Of a DNA stretch of 64,000 bases, positions 18,240 to 28,051 are shown piece after piece. The translations under genes were made by a program, and so were the position numbers. The stretch lies in contig NZ_CP115842.1 of NCBI RefSeq assembly GCF_013318015.2, forward strand, positions 1,549,001-1,613,000, read 5' to 3'. Position 1 is the first letter of the stretch. Each line of letters begins with the position of its first letter. The notes below the pieces were generated by a model. That model saw nothing but the letters and a program-made list of their open reading frames with translations. It had not been told where the DNA came from and did not search any database. Origin of the DNA: Agrobacterium tumefaciens. GTDB lineage: Bacteria > Pseudomonadota > Alphaproteobacteria > Rhizobiales > Rhizobiaceae.

Positions 18240-19151
18240 ATGAGAATGAAATCCAAGTTCCTGATGGCATCGGCCGCACTTGCAATGATGGCCGCTCCGG
18301 CATTGGCACAGGACAAGCTGAAAATCGGCATGACGTTCCAGGAACTGAACAACCCCTATTTCGTGTCCATGCAGGAAGCGCTGAAGGAAGCCGCGGCAAG
18401 CATCGGCGCTGATGTTGTCGTCACCGACGCCGGCCACGATGTGGCAAAGCAGATTTCCGACGTGGAAGACATGCTGCAGCAGAAGATCGACATCCTGCTT
18501 CTGAACCCGACCGACAGCGCCGGCATCGAAGCCGCCGTGCACGCTGCCAAAGCTGCCGGCGTGATTGTCGTTGCTGTCGACGCCAACGCAAACGGCCCGG
18601 TCGACACCTTCGTCGGCTCGAAGAACCGTGACGCAGGCTACAAGTCTTGCAAGCATCTCGGTGATGCGCTCGGCGGCAAGGGTGAAGTCGCAATCCTCGA
18701 CGGTATCCCGGTCGTGCCGATCCTGCAGCGCGTCGAAGGCTGCAAGGCAGCGCTTGCCGAATTTGCCGACATCAAGCTTGTCGACACGCAGAATGGTCGT
18801 CAGGACCGCTCCGTTGCGCTCGGCGTCGTTGAAAACATGATCCAGTCCCGTCCGAACCTCGCCGGTATCTTCTCGGTGAATGATGGCGGCGCAATGGGTG
18901 CCCTCGCTGCGATCCAGGGCTCCGGCAAGGACATCAAGCTGACCTCGGTTGATGGTGCTCCCGAAGCTGTGAAGGCAATTGCCGACGGCGGCCCTTTCAT
19001 CGAAACGACCGCGCAGTTCCCGCGTGACCAGGTGCGCGTTGGCCTTGCCATGGCGCTTGCCCAGAAGTGGGGCGCCCGCGTCGTTCCGAAGGAAGTGCCG
19101 ATCGACGTCATGGTCGTTGACAGCAAGAACGCCGGCGACTTCAGCTGGTAA
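18240..19151 (+). CDS. Periplasmic polyol/sugar-binding protein (CUT2)
   Basis: A 303-residue type-1 binding protein with a signal peptide cleaved after ALA (about residue 23) and RbsB-like motifs: [29 protein letters not shown], and [21 protein letters not shown] precedes the ATG at 18240. It heads a six-gene operon with ATPase, permease, ribitol dehydrogenase, a ribulokinase-like kinase and an SDR, so a pentitol such as ribitol is the likely ligand. Confidence 0.9.
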   Translation: MRMKSKFLMASAALAMMAAPALAQDKLKIGMTFQELNNPYFVSMQEALKEAAASIGADVVVTDAGHDVAKQISDVEDMLQQKIDILLLNPTDSAGIEAAVHAAKAAGVIVVAVDANANGPVDTFVGSKNRDAGYKSCKHLGDALGGKGEVAILDGIPVVPILQRVEGCKAALAEFADIKLVDTQNGRQDRSVALGVVENMIQSRPNLAGIFSVNDGGAMGALAAIQGSGKDIKLTSVDGAPEAVKAIADGGPFIETTAQFPRDQVRVGLAMALAQKWGARVVPKEVPIDVMVVDSKNAGDFSW

Positions 19152-19222
19152 GAATTCCTCCCCAGGTCCCGTCCCCGCCTCGTGTGGGGGCGGGACATGT
19201 CCCGACCATCGAGGAGGGTAAA

Positions 19223-20725
19223 ATGCTGGAACTGAATGGAATAAGAAAAAGCTTCGGCAAGATCGAGGTCCTGCGCGGCGTTGACCTGCAGGCGCGCGCC
19301 GGCGAGGTGCATGCGCTTCTGGGAGAGAACGGCGCTGGCAAGTCGACATTGATGAAAATCCTGTGCGGCATTTTGCAGCCCTCGGAGGGCACGATCCGCA
19401 TTGACGGAAAGGACCGCCGCTTCGCCAATTACGACGAGGCGATTGCCGCCGGTATCGGCATCGTGTTTCAGGAATTCAGCCTGATCCCCTATCTCGATGC
19501 GGTTGAAAACATGTTTCTGGCACGCGAAATCCGCGGACCGCTGCGCCTGCTGAACAAGCGCGCGATGCGTAAACGTGCCGCCGAAATCATGAGCCGTCTG
19601 GCCGTGGACGTTCCGCTCGATGTGCCGGTGCACCGCCTTTCCGTTGCCCAGCAGCAATTCGTGGAAATTGCCAAGGCGCTTTCACTCGATGCCCGTATTC
19701 TCGTTCTCGATGAGCCGACTGCGACGCTTACCCCGTCCGAGACCGAGCATCTCTTCAAGGTCATGCGCGAGCTGCGGCGTCAGGGTGTCGCTATCATCTT
19801 CATTTCCCATCATCTCGAGGAAATATTCGAGATCTGCGACCGCATCACCGTCCTGCGTGATGGCGAACTCATCGGCTCCTGCCTCACCTCTGACGTCGAT
19901 AATGACCGTCTGGTGGAGATGATGGTCGGCCGGCGCATCGAGGCCAATTTTCCGCCCAAACCGAAGATCGATACAGCTGCGCGCAACGTGATCGAGGTCG
20001 AAGAGCTTCAACTGAAAAAAGGCGGGCCGGTCTCGCGCTTTACCCTGCGGCAGGGTGAGATACTCGGTTTTGCCGGGCTTGTCGGTTCCGGGCGCACGGA
20101 AACGGTGCTGGCCATGCTTGGCGCGCATTCCGCTTCGCGCCGCAAGATCAAGGTCGATGGCGTCGAGACCCGCTTTTCCGGCCCGGATGAGGCGCTGATG
20201 CGCGGCATTGGCCTGCTGCCGGAAAGCCGCAAGGAAGAGGGTCTGATCACCAGTTTCTCCATCCTGCAGAACATCTCCCTCAACAACTATCGCAAGTACC
20301 AGAAGGCTCACTGGTTTATCGACCTGAAAAAAGAGCTGGAGCACACGAAAAAGGCGATGGCGCAGGTTCAGGTCAAGGCACAGGGACCCTATGCCCGCGT
20401 GGACACGCTGTCCGGTGGAAACCAGCAGAAGATCGTTATCGCCCGCTGGCTGAACCATGACATGCGCGTCCTGATCTTCGACGAACCGACGCGCGGCATC
20501 GATGTCGGCGCGAAGGCGGAAATCTATGCGCTGATGCGCGAATTCGCAGCCAAGGGCTATTCGATCATCATGATCTCTTCGGAGCTGCCGGAAGTGATCG
20601 GCATGTCGGACCGCGTCTGCGTGTTCCGCTCCGGGGGCATCGTCGCCACCGTCGAGGGCGCAGACATCAATTCAGAAACAATAATGACAAACGCCACCAC
20701 CGGGAGGGTTGAACATGTCGCTTGA
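19223..20725 (+). CDS. Sugar ABC transporter ATP-binding protein (CUT2)
   Basis: A 500-residue double ABC protein: Walker [10 protein letters not shown] and [15 protein letters not shown] signature in the first half, degenerate P-loop GLVGSGRTE and LSGGNQQK in the second. The ATG at 19223 has GAGGAGGG just upstream. Its end overlaps the start of the permease gene by 11 bases, indicating translational coupling. Confidence 0.93.
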   Translation: MLELNGIRKSFGKIEVLRGVDLQARAGEVHALLGENGAGKSTLMKILCGILQPSEGTIRIDGKDRRFANYDEAIAAGIGIVFQEFSLIPYLDAVENMFLAREIRGPLRLLNKRAMRKRAAEIMSRLAVDVPLDVPVHRLSVAQQQFVEIAKALSLDARILVLDEPTATLTPSETEHLFKVMRELRRQGVAIIFISHHLEEIFEICDRITVLRDGELIGSCLTSDVDNDRLVEMMVGRRIEANFPPKPKIDTAARNVIEVEELQLKKGGPVSRFTLRQGEILGFAGLVGSGRTETVLAMLGAHSASRRKIKVDGVETRFSGPDEALMRGIGLLPESRKEEGLITSFSILQNISLNNYRKYQKAHWFIDLKKELEHTKKAMAQVQVKAQGPYARVDTLSGGNQQKIVIARWLNHDMRVLIFDEPTRGIDVGAKAEIYALMREFAAKGYSIIMISSELPEVIGMSDRVCVFRSGGIVATVEGADINSETIMTNATTGRVEHVA

Positions 20726-21692
20726 TGCAAATACCGGCATTGCCGAAAAGACGAGCGGTTTCGGCCTTGGCAGCATGCTGCGCTCGCCTCTCGCCCTGCC
20801 TCTGGCGGGCCTGATTGTCGTATCGATCCTGATGGGTCTTGCGAGCGACAATTTCTTCAGCGTGAACAACATCATGAACGTGCTGCGACAGGTTTCAGTC
20901 GTGGGCATTCTGGCCGTGGGCATGACATTCGTCATCCTCACAGGCGGCATCGACCTGTCGGTCGGCGCGGTCATGGCGCTTGTCGGCACGCTGTCTGCAG
21001 GCCTGATGGTGAATACCGGCCTGCCTGCGTCGCTCGCCTTGCCGGCCGGGCTGTTCATCGGACTTGGCATCGGTATCTTCAACGGAGCACTTGTCGCCTG
21101 GGGCAAGATGCCGGCCATCATCGTCACGCTTGCGACGATGGGAATGGCGCGCGGTCTCGGCCTCATCTACTCCGGCGGTTATCCCGTCAGCGGCATTCCG
21201 AGCTGGATTTCCTGGTTTGGCGTCGGCCGCGTTGGCGTCGTGCCGGTGCCTGTTATCATCATGGTGGTGATTTACGCCGTGGCCTGGGTGCTTTTGCAGC
21301 GTACGGCTTTCGGTCGTCACGTCTATGCACTCGGCGGCAACGAGCTGGCCGCGCGCCTCTCCGGCGTCAAGACCCGGCGCGTCAAGCTTGCCGTCTATGG
21401 TATCTCAGGCGTGACGGCAGCGCTTGCAGCTCTCATTCTGACCGGCCGGCTTATGAGCGGACAGCCCAATGCGGGTGTCGGTTTCGAGCTGGATGCCATT
21501 GCGGCCGTGGTTCTCGGCGGCACGGCGATTGCCGGCGGACGCGGGCTCATTCTTGGTACCCTTATCGGCGCGGTGCTGCTCGGCATCCTGAATAACGGCC
21601 TCAATCTCATGGGTATCAACCCTTATCTGCAGGATGTCATCAAGGGCGGCATCATTCTGCTCGCCATCTATATCGGGCGCGACTGGCGTTGA
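20715..21692 (+). CDS. Sugar ABC transporter permease (CUT2)
   Basis: A 325-residue RbsC-like permease with [21 protein letters not shown] and [20 protein letters not shown]. The ATG at 20715 follows CGGGAGGGTTGAAC; a TTG at 20709 is a less likely alternative. It is the only permease in this operon, so it probably works as a homodimer. Confidence 0.92.
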   Translation: MSLDANTGIAEKTSGFGLGSMLRSPLALPLAGLIVVSILMGLASDNFFSVNNIMNVLRQVSVVGILAVGMTFVILTGGIDLSVGAVMALVGTLSAGLMVNTGLPASLALPAGLFIGLGIGIFNGALVAWGKMPAIIVTLATMGMARGLGLIYSGGYPVSGIPSWISWFGVGRVGVVPVPVIIMVVIYAVAWVLLQRTAFGRHVYALGGNELAARLSGVKTRRVKLAVYGISGVTAALAALILTGRLMSGQPNAGVGFELDAIAAVVLGGTAIAGGRGLILGTLIGAVLLGILNNGLNLMGINPYLQDVIKGGIILLAIYIGRDWR

Positions 21693-21730
21693 GCCCACAC
21701 GTCATATCTTCAAAGAAGCAGGAGAATTAA

Positions 21731-22462
21731 ATGTCTGAATTGCTGCAAGGCAAGATCGCGGTCATCACCGGCGCCGCGTCCGGTATTGGCCTCGCCACCA
21801 CCGAGGCGCTACTGGAAAACGGTGCAACCGTCGTCATGGTCGACTGGAACGAGAAAGCCCTGAATGAACTTGTCGGTAAACTCGGCAAGCGCGCCATCGC
21901 GCAGGTCACGAACCTTCTGGATGCAGACAGCTGCAATGCCATGATCCCGGAAATCCTTGAGAAGGTCGATCACATCGATATTCTCTACTGCAACGCAGGC
22001 ACTTATATTGGTGGCGATCTCACCGAAACCACGCCGGAAGCCATCGACAAGATGTTGAACCTCAACGTCAATGCCGTGATGAAGAATGTACAGGCCGTCG
22101 TGCCGCACATGTCGGAGCGCAAGACCGGCGACATCATCGTCACTTGCTCGATCGCCGGACATTTCCCGACCTATTGGGAGCCGGTCTATTCGGGTTCGAA
22201 ATGGGCGATCACCAGCTTCGTGCAGGGCATGCGTCGCCAGATGATCCCGCATGGTGTGCGCGTCGCGCAGGTCTCTCCCGGCCCGGTCGTCTCGGCCCTT
22301 CTGGCAGACTGGCCGGAAGAAAATCTTCGCAAGGCCAAGGAATCGGGTAGCCTCATCGACGCGAGTGAAGTGGCCGATGCGGTGGTTTACATGCTGACCC
22401 GCAAGCGCACCGTCACCATCCGCGACATGCTGGTGCTGCCCACCAACTTCGACCGCGTTTAA
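21731..22462 (+). CDS. rbtD: Ribitol 2-dehydrogenase-like SDR
   Basis: A 243-residue SDR with TGAASGIGLA, YCNAGTYIGG, the catalytic Ser in CSIAG and Tyr-Lys in YSGSKWA. The segments WEPVYSGSK, GVRVAQVSPGPVVSALL(A)DWP and VTIRDMLVLP closely recall Klebsiella ribitol dehydrogenase, which oxidises ribitol to D-ribulose. The kinase gene downstream fits phosphorylation of that product. AGGAG precedes the start. Confidence 0.82.
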   Translation: MSELLQGKIAVITGAASGIGLATTEALLENGATVVMVDWNEKALNELVGKLGKRAIAQVTNLLDADSCNAMIPEILEKVDHIDILYCNAGTYIGGDLTETTPEAIDKMLNLNVNAVMKNVQAVVPHMSERKTGDIIVTCSIAGHFPTYWEPVYSGSKWAITSFVQGMRRQMIPHGVRVAQVSPGPVVSALLADWPEENLRKAKESGSLIDASEVADAVVYMLTRKRTVTIRDMLVLPTNFDRV

Positions 22463-22487
22463 ACTACACTCCCAAGGAGTATCGCAA

Positions 22488-24098
22488 ATGGCTTCCTACC
22501 TGATTGGCGTCGATGTCGGTACCGGCTCTGCCCGTGCCGGTGTCTTTGATGTGGCGGGCAGGCTTCTCGCCACCGCCAAGCGCCCGATCACGATGCATCG
22601 CGAAGACGGCGGCATAGCCGAACAATCGAGTGGTGAGGTTTGGAAAGCCGTTTGCGACAGCGTGCGGGAAAGTGTCTCGCGCGCCGGCATAGATCCCGCA
22701 GCCGTGGTTGGCATCGGTTTCGATGCCACCTGCTCGCTCGTGGTGCGCGGGCCTGAGGATGAGACCCTTCCGGTCGGCGCGCCGGATCATCCAGAGCGCG
22801 ATATCATCGTCTGGATGGATCACCGCGCCGTCGAACAGGCGGAGCGGATCAATGCGGGCGAACATGCCGTTCTGAAATATGTCGGTGGCCGGATTTCCCC
22901 GGAAATGCAGACGCCCAAGCTGCTCTGGCTTCGCGAAAACAGGCCGGATATCTATGCGCGCGCCGAGCACTTCTTTGACCTGACGGACTTCCTGACCTGG
23001 AAAGCCTCAGGCGCGCTCGATCGTTCCGCGTGCACGGTTACCTGCAAGTGGACTTATCTCGCCCATGAGGAACGTTGGGATGCGGAATATTTCACCCGCA
23101 TCGGGCTTGGCGATCTGGCGGAGCAGGGATTCCGCCGTATCGGTGAAAGCGTCGTTCATCCAGGCACGGCGCTGGGTAATGGTTTGACCGATGAAGCCGC
23201 AAAAGCCATGGGGCTGGTTGCTGGAACCGCCGTTGCCGCCGGTCTGATCGATGCGCATGCCGGGGGTGTCGGCACGGTGGCTGCGGGCGGCGACGCTTCG
23301 CGGTGCCTCGGTTACGTCTTTGGTACCTCTTCCTGTACCATGACAACCACCTCGGAGCCGGCTTTCGTGCCGGGTGTTTGGGGTCCCTATTATTCCGCCA
23401 TGGTTCCCGGCGCATGGCTCAATGAAGGCGGCCAATCCGCCGCCGGTGCGGCCATTGATTATCTGGTGCAATTGCACCCGGCATTTTCAGAGGCAAAGGC
23501 GCTTTCCGAAAAAGAAGGCAAGTCATTACCTGCATGGCTTGCCGACCGTGCACTAGCTTTGGCCACGTCTGCTTCCGCTGCCGTGAAGATTGCCGAGAAT
23601 TTTCACGTGGTGCCGGAGTTCCTCGGCAACCGCGCGCCCTTCGCCGATCCTCATGCCCGTGCCGTCATTGCCGGTTACGGCACCGAGACGGGGGTGGATT
23701 CGCTTGTCGCGCTTTACGTGGCGGGGCTTCTCGGCCTCGGTTACGGGCTTCGCCAGATCATCGAGACGCAGGCGCGTCATGGCGCTCCCGTGGAAACGAT
23801 CAGTGTCAGCGGCGGCGCGGGCGCGCATCCGCTTGCCAGACAATTGCTGGCGGATGCGACGGGGCTTTCGGTTGAACTCACTGAATGCGAGGAGCCGGTG
23901 CTTCTGGGATCGGCGATGCTCGGCGCGGTTGCTGCCAAGGCCTATCCCGACCTGATTTCCGCAATGCCCGCCATGTCGCGTATTGCCAAATATTCGGCAC
24001 CGGACGCTGCATTCAGCCAAGTGCACCAGTCACGCTACGACGCGTTTCTGGCACTGCAGAATGCGGCGCGCGCCATTCGTTCCGCAAACCATTCCTGA
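22488..24098 (+). CDS. FGGY-family carbohydrate kinase, probable D-ribulokinase
   Basis: A 536-residue kinase with the phosphate-1 motif GVDVGTGSARAGVFD, the sugar-site segment VWMDHRAV, LTDFLTWKASG, and C-terminal ISVSGGAGAHPLARQLLAD. Length and pattern fit the ribulokinase-like FGGY branch more than glycerol or xylulokinase. Next to a ribitol dehydrogenase, the expected reaction is D-ribulose plus ATP giving D-ribulose 5-phosphate, which enters the pentose phosphate pathway. It starts 25 bases after rbtD with AAGGAG upstream. Confidence 0.85.
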   Translation: MASYLIGVDVGTGSARAGVFDVAGRLLATAKRPITMHREDGGIAEQSSGEVWKAVCDSVRESVSRAGIDPAAVVGIGFDATCSLVVRGPEDETLPVGAPDHPERDIIVWMDHRAVEQAERINAGEHAVLKYVGGRISPEMQTPKLLWLRENRPDIYARAEHFFDLTDFLTWKASGALDRSACTVTCKWTYLAHEERWDAEYFTRIGLGDLAEQGFRRIGESVVHPGTALGNGLTDEAAKAMGLVAGTAVAAGLIDAHAGGVGTVAAGGDASRCLGYVFGTSSCTMTTTSEPAFVPGVWGPYYSAMVPGAWLNEGGQSAAGAAIDYLVQLHPAFSEAKALSEKEGKSLPAWLADRALALATSASAAVKIAENFHVVPEFLGNRAPFADPHARAVIAGYGTETGVDSLVALYVAGLLGLGYGLRQIIETQARHGAPVETISVSGGAGAHPLARQLLADATGLSVELTECEEPVLLGSAMLGAVAAKAYPDLISAMPAMSRIAKYSAPDAAFSQVHQSRYDAFLALQNAARAIRSANHS

Positions 24099-24153
24099 AG
24101 CGCCACAAGCTTCCATCGTCCGGCCGTTTTGGCCGCAAAATAAAGAGGATTCC

Positions 24154-24879
24154 ATGCAGTTTTCCGGAAAATCCGTCATCATCACCGGCGCAGGCAAGGG
24201 CATCGGCCGTGCCTGCGCTATCCTGATGGCCGCGCGCGGTGCTGAGGTCGTGGCAATCAGCCGGACCCAGTCCGATCTCGACAGCCTGAAAAGCGAAATC
24301 GGCGGACGCTCGATCCGTGTCGATCTCGCAGATGTGGCGTCGACGCGGGCCGCGATGGTCGAGGCGGGTCCTTGCGATTTTCTCATCAACAGCGCCGGCA
24401 TCAACGTGCTCGAAAGCGTGCTTGATATGAGCGACGAAGGTTATGAGGCTGTACTGGGCATCAATCTGCGTGCCGCGCTCGTCACCTGCCAGGAATTCGC
24501 CCGTGCCCGTGTCGCAAAGGGTGGCGGCGGCGCAATCGTCAACATCACGTCAATTGCCGGTCATCGCGGTTTTCAGGATCATCTCTGCTACGCGGCCTCG
24601 AAAGCGGGGCTTGAAGGCGCAACCCGCGTTCTTGCCAAGGAACTCGGGCCGCACGGCATCCGTGTCAACGCCGTGGCGCCGACCATCACGCTGACTGAAC
24701 TGGCTGCCGAAGCATGGAACGATCCGGCCAAGAGCACACCAATGATGGTTCGCCATCCTCTGCAGCGCTTTGCCGAGGCCGAAGACGTGGCACAGAGCAT
24801 CGCACTGCTTCTGTCAGATGATAGCAGCATGATTTCCGGCGCGGTGTTGCCTATCGATGGCGGGTTCCTCGCCGTCTGA
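24154..24879 (+). CDS. SDR, carbonyl/L-xylulose reductase-like
   Basis: A 241-residue classical SDR with TGAGKGIGRA, NSAGI, the catalytic Ser in ITSIAG and Tyr-Lys in YAASKAG, and terminal GGFLAV. The very short spacer between cofactor motif and NSAG resembles the DCXR (L-xylulose reductase/carbonyl reductase) subfamily. AAAGAGG precedes the ATG at 24154; the frame is open to 23983 inside the kinase gene. As the last gene of the pentitol operon it may interconvert a pentitol and a pentulose other than ribitol/ribulose. Confidence 0.82.
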   Translation: MQFSGKSVIITGAGKGIGRACAILMAARGAEVVAISRTQSDLDSLKSEIGGRSIRVDLADVASTRAAMVEAGPCDFLINSAGINVLESVLDMSDEGYEAVLGINLRAALVTCQEFARARVAKGGGGAIVNITSIAGHRGFQDHLCYAASKAGLEGATRVLAKELGPHGIRVNAVAPTITLTELAAEAWNDPAKSTPMMVRHPLQRFAEAEDVAQSIALLLSDDSSMISGAVLPIDGGFLAV

Positions 24880-24887
24880 CGTTTAAG

Positions 24888-24921
24888 GGATGCGCGGGTG
24901 CAAATGCATCGCCGCGCATCC
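24888..24921. terminator. Inverted repeat between convergent genes
   Basis: Perfect 10-bp arms (GGATGCGCGG/CCGCGCATCC) with a 14-base loop lie between the stops of the SDR and the ProP-like gene. The position suits a bidirectional terminator, but there is no T-run. Confidence 0.55.
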
Positions 24922-24943
24922 TGTTCCAGGACTGGATATCCGC

Positions 24944-26464
24944 TCAGGTCAGATCCGGATGTCTGCCAACCAGCTGGTTGCGTTTTGCCTGAAGAATTTC
25001 CTTCTGTTCTTCAAGTTTGAGCAATTCGTCGTCTATCTCATCGACGCTTTTCTCGATGTGCAGATATTGCTCTGCAAGAAGCGACTTCGCTTCCTTTCGG
25101 CTAGACGCATTCGGCGTGTCGCCATAAAGCGGCCGGTTGGCGGTTTCCTTGAGGAAAAATGTCGTCACAATGCCAAAGATGGCCGCGACCATGAGATAGT
25201 AGGCCGGCATATAGATATTTTCCGTTACCTCCACCAACCATGCGGTGAGTGTCGGCGTGAGCCCGGCAACGATGATCGAGATATTAAACGCGATAGCCAG
25301 CGCGCTGTAGCGGATGCGGGCCGGGAAAAGGGCCGGGAGGGTGGATGCCATGATCCCGATCAGGCAGTTGAGTGCGACCGCCAGGATGAGCAGGCCGAAG
25401 AAAATCTGAACAACCTGTCCGCTGGCGATGAGATGAAATGCCGGCAGTGAAAGAAACAGGATCGCCGTGCTGCCAACCGCCAGAAACGGCCTGCGTCCGA
25501 TCCGGTCGCTCAAAAGCCCGATGGCGGGCTGGACGAACAGCATGCCAACCATAACCGCGATGATGATGAGGACGCCATGGTCCTCGCTGTAATTCAGCGT
25601 CTTCGACAGATATGTCGGCATGTAAGTGAGCAGCATGTAATAGGTGACGTTGGTCACGAGGACCATGCCTATGCATATTGCCAGCGAGCGGGAATGTTGG
25701 CTCACGATCTCGGCGATGGGAACCATGGGGCGCTCTTTCAGCGACTGCCGGTCTTCTTCTTCAGAGCGCTGCAGGCGTTCGGTGAAGGCTGGTGTTTCTT
25801 CTGCCGCGTGGCGCAGATAAAGCCCGATCAGCCCGAGGGGTGCCGCCAGAAAGAACGGAATGCGCCAGCCCCAGTCGAGGAACTTGTCTTCACCCATCGC
25901 GGTGCTGAGCAGCACGACGAGCCCCGCGCCAAGCACGAAGCCGGCGATGGAGCCGAAGTCGAGCCAGCTTCCAAGGTAACCGCGCTTCCGGTCAGGCGCG
26001 TATTCCGCCACGAAAATGGCCGCACCGGTATATTCGCCGCCAACGGAAAACCCTTGGGCAAGCTTGCATAACAGCAACAGAATGGGTGCCCATATGCCGA
26101 TGGTGGCATAACCGGGGATGAGGCCGATACAGAAGGTGCTCGCGGCCATGATGATGATTGTCAGGGAGAGGACTTTTTGACGCCCGAATTTGTCGCCCAT
26201 GGCGCCGAAAAATACGCCCCCCAATGGGCGGATGAGGAAGGGGACGGAGAAGGTTGCGAGCGCCGCCACCGTTTGAACGGCGGGTGACGCGTCAGGGAAG
26301 AAGACCTTGCCGACGGCATAGGCGACGAAGCCGTAAACGCCGAAGTCGAACCACTCCATCGCGTTACCGAGAGCGGCTGCCGTAACTGCTTTTTTGACCT
26401 TCTCGTCATCGATAACGGTGACGTCGTCGATGCTCAGCGGAGTGGCCTGTATCTGGTTGTTCAA
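24944..26464 (-). CDS. proP: MFS transporter, ProP-like (proline/betaine:H+ symporter)
   Basis: A 506-residue metabolite:H+ symporter-type MFS protein. The N-terminal ALGNAMEWFDFGVYGF, the loop GAMGDKFGRQKVL and FSVGGEYTGAA are hallmarks of the ProP/ShiA/KgtP group. A polar C-terminal tail of about 50 residues (HIEKSVDEIDDELLKLEEQKEIL pattern) is predicted to form a coiled coil, as in osmosensory ProP. Betaine or proline is therefore the best guess for its substrate, compatible with the sarcosine oxidase genes in this window, though other organic acids remain possible. Confidence 0.82.
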   Translation of the reverse strand: MNNQIQATPLSIDDVTVIDDEKVKKAVTAAALGNAMEWFDFGVYGFVAYAVGKVFFPDASPAVQTVAALATFSVPFLIRPLGGVFFGAMGDKFGRQKVLSLTIIIMAASTFCIGLIPGYATIGIWAPILLLLCKLAQGFSVGGEYTGAAIFVAEYAPDRKRGYLGSWLDFGSIAGFVLGAGLVVLLSTAMGEDKFLDWGWRIPFFLAAPLGLIGLYLRHAAEETPAFTERLQRSEEEDRQSLKERPMVPIAEIVSQHSRSLAICIGMVLVTNVTYYMLLTYMPTYLSKTLNYSEDHGVLIIIAVMVGMLFVQPAIGLLSDRIGRRPFLAVGSTAILFLSLPAFHLIASGQVVQIFFGLLILAVALNCLIGIMASTLPALFPARIRYSALAIAFNISIIVAGLTPTLTAWLVEVTENIYMPAYYLMVAAIFGIVTTFFLKETANRPLYGDTPNASSRKEAKSLLAEQYLHIEKSVDEIDDELLKLEEQKEILQAKRNQLVGRHPDLT

Positions 26465-26524
26465 TCACTGTCCCCCTGAACTGCATTGCGCCCGAATTTT
26501 TTGAGCGCCAAGAAAATGCTTGAT

Positions 26525-26536
26525 ACGCTTAAGCGT
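26525..26536. promoter_or_regulatory. 12-bp perfect palindrome upstream of proP-like gene
   Basis: ACGCTTAAGCGT lies 61 bases upstream of the ATG of the ProP-like gene. It could be a regulator site; no regulator gene is adjacent. Confidence 0.25.
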
Positions 26537-26610
26537 TCCATCGGTCGGCAGAACAATCGGGCCTTAGCTCATCTCATGGGGAGTATGGGCGGGGTCGCCC
26601 GACAGGAGAA

Positions 26611-26641
26611 AAAAACGCCCGGCTGGTAGCCGGGCGTTTTT
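26611..26641 (-). terminator. Strong intrinsic terminator after the PRC-barrel gene
   Basis: A perfect 14-bp stem, AAAAACGCCCGGCT with its complement, closes on a 3-base loop. The A- and T-tracts at the ends make it work in either direction. It begins 6 bases beyond the stop of the minus-strand PRC-barrel gene. Confidence 0.9.
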
Positions 26642-26647
26642 TAAAGA

Positions 26648-26944
26648 TTAGTGGTGGTGCTCAGGCATTTCCTTGAGCTGATCCTTGGTCCACGAGGTAA
26701 TCGCGTGGACATCGCCGTCTTCATCGCGCATGAAATCGAGATCGCTGAGCGGTACTGCGACGGGCTTTGCGCCGATGCCGAGAAAGCCGCCGACGTCGAT
26801 GATCGCGGTGCTTGCCGCGCCGACGCCATGGACGTGATCGACCTTGCCGACCTTGTGGTCATCTGCGCCATAAACTGTTGCACCTTCCAGAACCGACGGG
26901 GTCAGTTCGGTTTCAACGAGGCGTACGTGATTGGCATGATCCAT
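26648..26944 (-). CDS. Small PRC-barrel domain protein
   Basis: A 98-residue acidic protein with the PRC-barrel pattern: LEGATVYGADDHKVGKVDHV, then IIDVGGFLGIGAKPVAVPLSDL, ending EHHH. It is a soluble single-domain member of the photosystem-H/RimM-like barrel family, whose role in non-photosynthetic rhizobia is not established. The ATG at 26944 follows AGGAGGAAG; the frame is open 16 codons further but without a ribosome site. Confidence 0.78.
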   Translation of the reverse strand: MDHANHVRLVETELTPSVLEGATVYGADDHKVGKVDHVHGVGAASTAIIDVGGFLGIGAKPVAVPLSDLDFMRDEDGDVHAITSWTKDQLKEMPEHHH

Positions 26945-27100
26945 TTTTCTTCCTCCTGCTTGGGTTGCGATATGGAAACTCCCGCAGTGCAAAACCGTTC
27001 CATCGCGTCTGGGGATTTTGGGCTAAACCGGTTGTCTGAACGCTTAGGGGACTGGTATGAACTCCAGCGGACCGCCCGCCGCAAAATCACGCTTGAAAAG

Positions 27101-27133
27101 ATTGAACACGTGTGCAATATGAACGCGTGTTCA
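27101..27133. promoter_or_regulatory. Two CG-centred palindromes before the phosphatase operon
   Basis: ATTGaACACGTGTgCAAT (27101-27118, 16 of 18 matched) and TGAACgCGtGTTCA (27120-27133, 12 of 14 matched) lie back to back 26 bases before the phosphatase gene. The same bases also form a 15-bp inverted repeat (27096-27110/27126-27140). A promoter with TTGAAA at 27093-27098 and CAATAT at 27115-27120 would be covered. The core CACGTGTGCA recurs at 33356-33365 ahead of the ABC importer, so both may bind the LacI-type protein encoded at 32125. Confidence 0.6.
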
Positions 27134-27158
27134 ATCTTTTGAGAGATGGTTATTCCGC

Positions 27159-27998
27159 ATGGACCTGATGCCTTATCCGGATACGTTGGCAGCCCGTGCC
27201 GAACTGTGCCGCAGCGTTATTCTTTCCGCCGGGGAATTGGTGCTGAAAGGCTTTCAGGGCGAGGCGACACGCAGCTTCTCAATGAAGGGCCCGCAGGACT
27301 TTCTGACGGTGACGGATGCAGCCTCCGAAGCGCATATTCGCGGCGCGATCTCGACCTGCTTTCCTAAGGACAGTTTTTTCGGCGAGGAGGGCGGCGGTGT
27401 GATCGGTGATCGCGTCTGGGTCGTTGATCCCGTGGACGGCACCGCAAATTTCGCCCGCGGCATTCCGCACTTCTGCATCTCCATCGCCTATGTCGAAAAC
27501 CGGCAAACCGAAATCGGCGCTATCTATAATCCGGCTCTGAATGAACTTTATTTCGCCCGACGCGGCGAGGGGGCAACGCGTAACGGGCAGCCGATCCAGG
27601 TTGCGCAGACGGAACGTTTCGATGCGGCCTCAATCGAAATGGGCTGGTCGACCCGCATCGCGAATGCCACCTATCTTGATGTCGTCAAGAACCTGCTCGA
27701 TATGGGCACCAATGTGCGCCGCGCCGGTTCCGGTGCGCTGGCGCTTGCCTATGTGGCCGATGGCCGCTCCGATGCCTATCTCGAATTGCACATGAATTCA
27801 TGGGATTGTCTTGCGGGACTGCTACTCGTCAGCGAAGCTGGCGGCGACGTCTGCCCTTTCCTGGAGATCGGTAGTCTTGAAGATGGCGGGCCGGTGCTGG
27901 CCGCAGCCAGCGGTGTTGCAAGCGGCGTCAGCCGGGCATCGAAGATACCTTTGGCAGAGCGGCAGCCTTCGGATCGGCAGCGGGCCGTATCGGCCTGA
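27159..27998 (+). CDS. Inositol monophosphatase-family protein (first copy)
   Basis: A 279-residue Mg2+-dependent phosphatase of the IMPase/FBPase superfamily. Metal-site motifs are complete: GEE at about 75-77, DPVDGT at 90-95 and the later Asp in NSWDCLAG (about 216). The family hydrolyses inositol, histidinol, sugar or nucleotide 3'-phosphates. It opens an operon with a dual-specificity phosphatase-like gene, a metallophosphoesterase and a Na/Pi transporter. A paralogue with the same downstream partner is at 40175. The substrate is not determinable from sequence. Confidence 0.87.
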   Translation: MDLMPYPDTLAARAELCRSVILSAGELVLKGFQGEATRSFSMKGPQDFLTVTDAASEAHIRGAISTCFPKDSFFGEEGGGVIGDRVWVVDPVDGTANFARGIPHFCISIAYVENRQTEIGAIYNPALNELYFARRGEGATRNGQPIQVAQTERFDAASIEMGWSTRIANATYLDVVKNLLDMGTNVRRAGSGALALAYVADGRSDAYLELHMNSWDCLAGLLLVSEAGGDVCPFLEIGSLEDGGPVLAAASGVASGVSRASKIPLAERQPSDRQRAVSA

Positions 27999-28051
27999 GT
28001 TTAGACGAGCGCCTGTCCGTGAAGGGTGCTTGGTGCATGTGGAGGAATGAG

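Noticed and set aside
27096..27140. 15-bp inverted repeat read as an intrinsic terminator
   Set aside because: It lies upstream of a start codon with no upstream same-strand gene to terminate and overlaps two CG-centred palindromes; an operator role is more likely.
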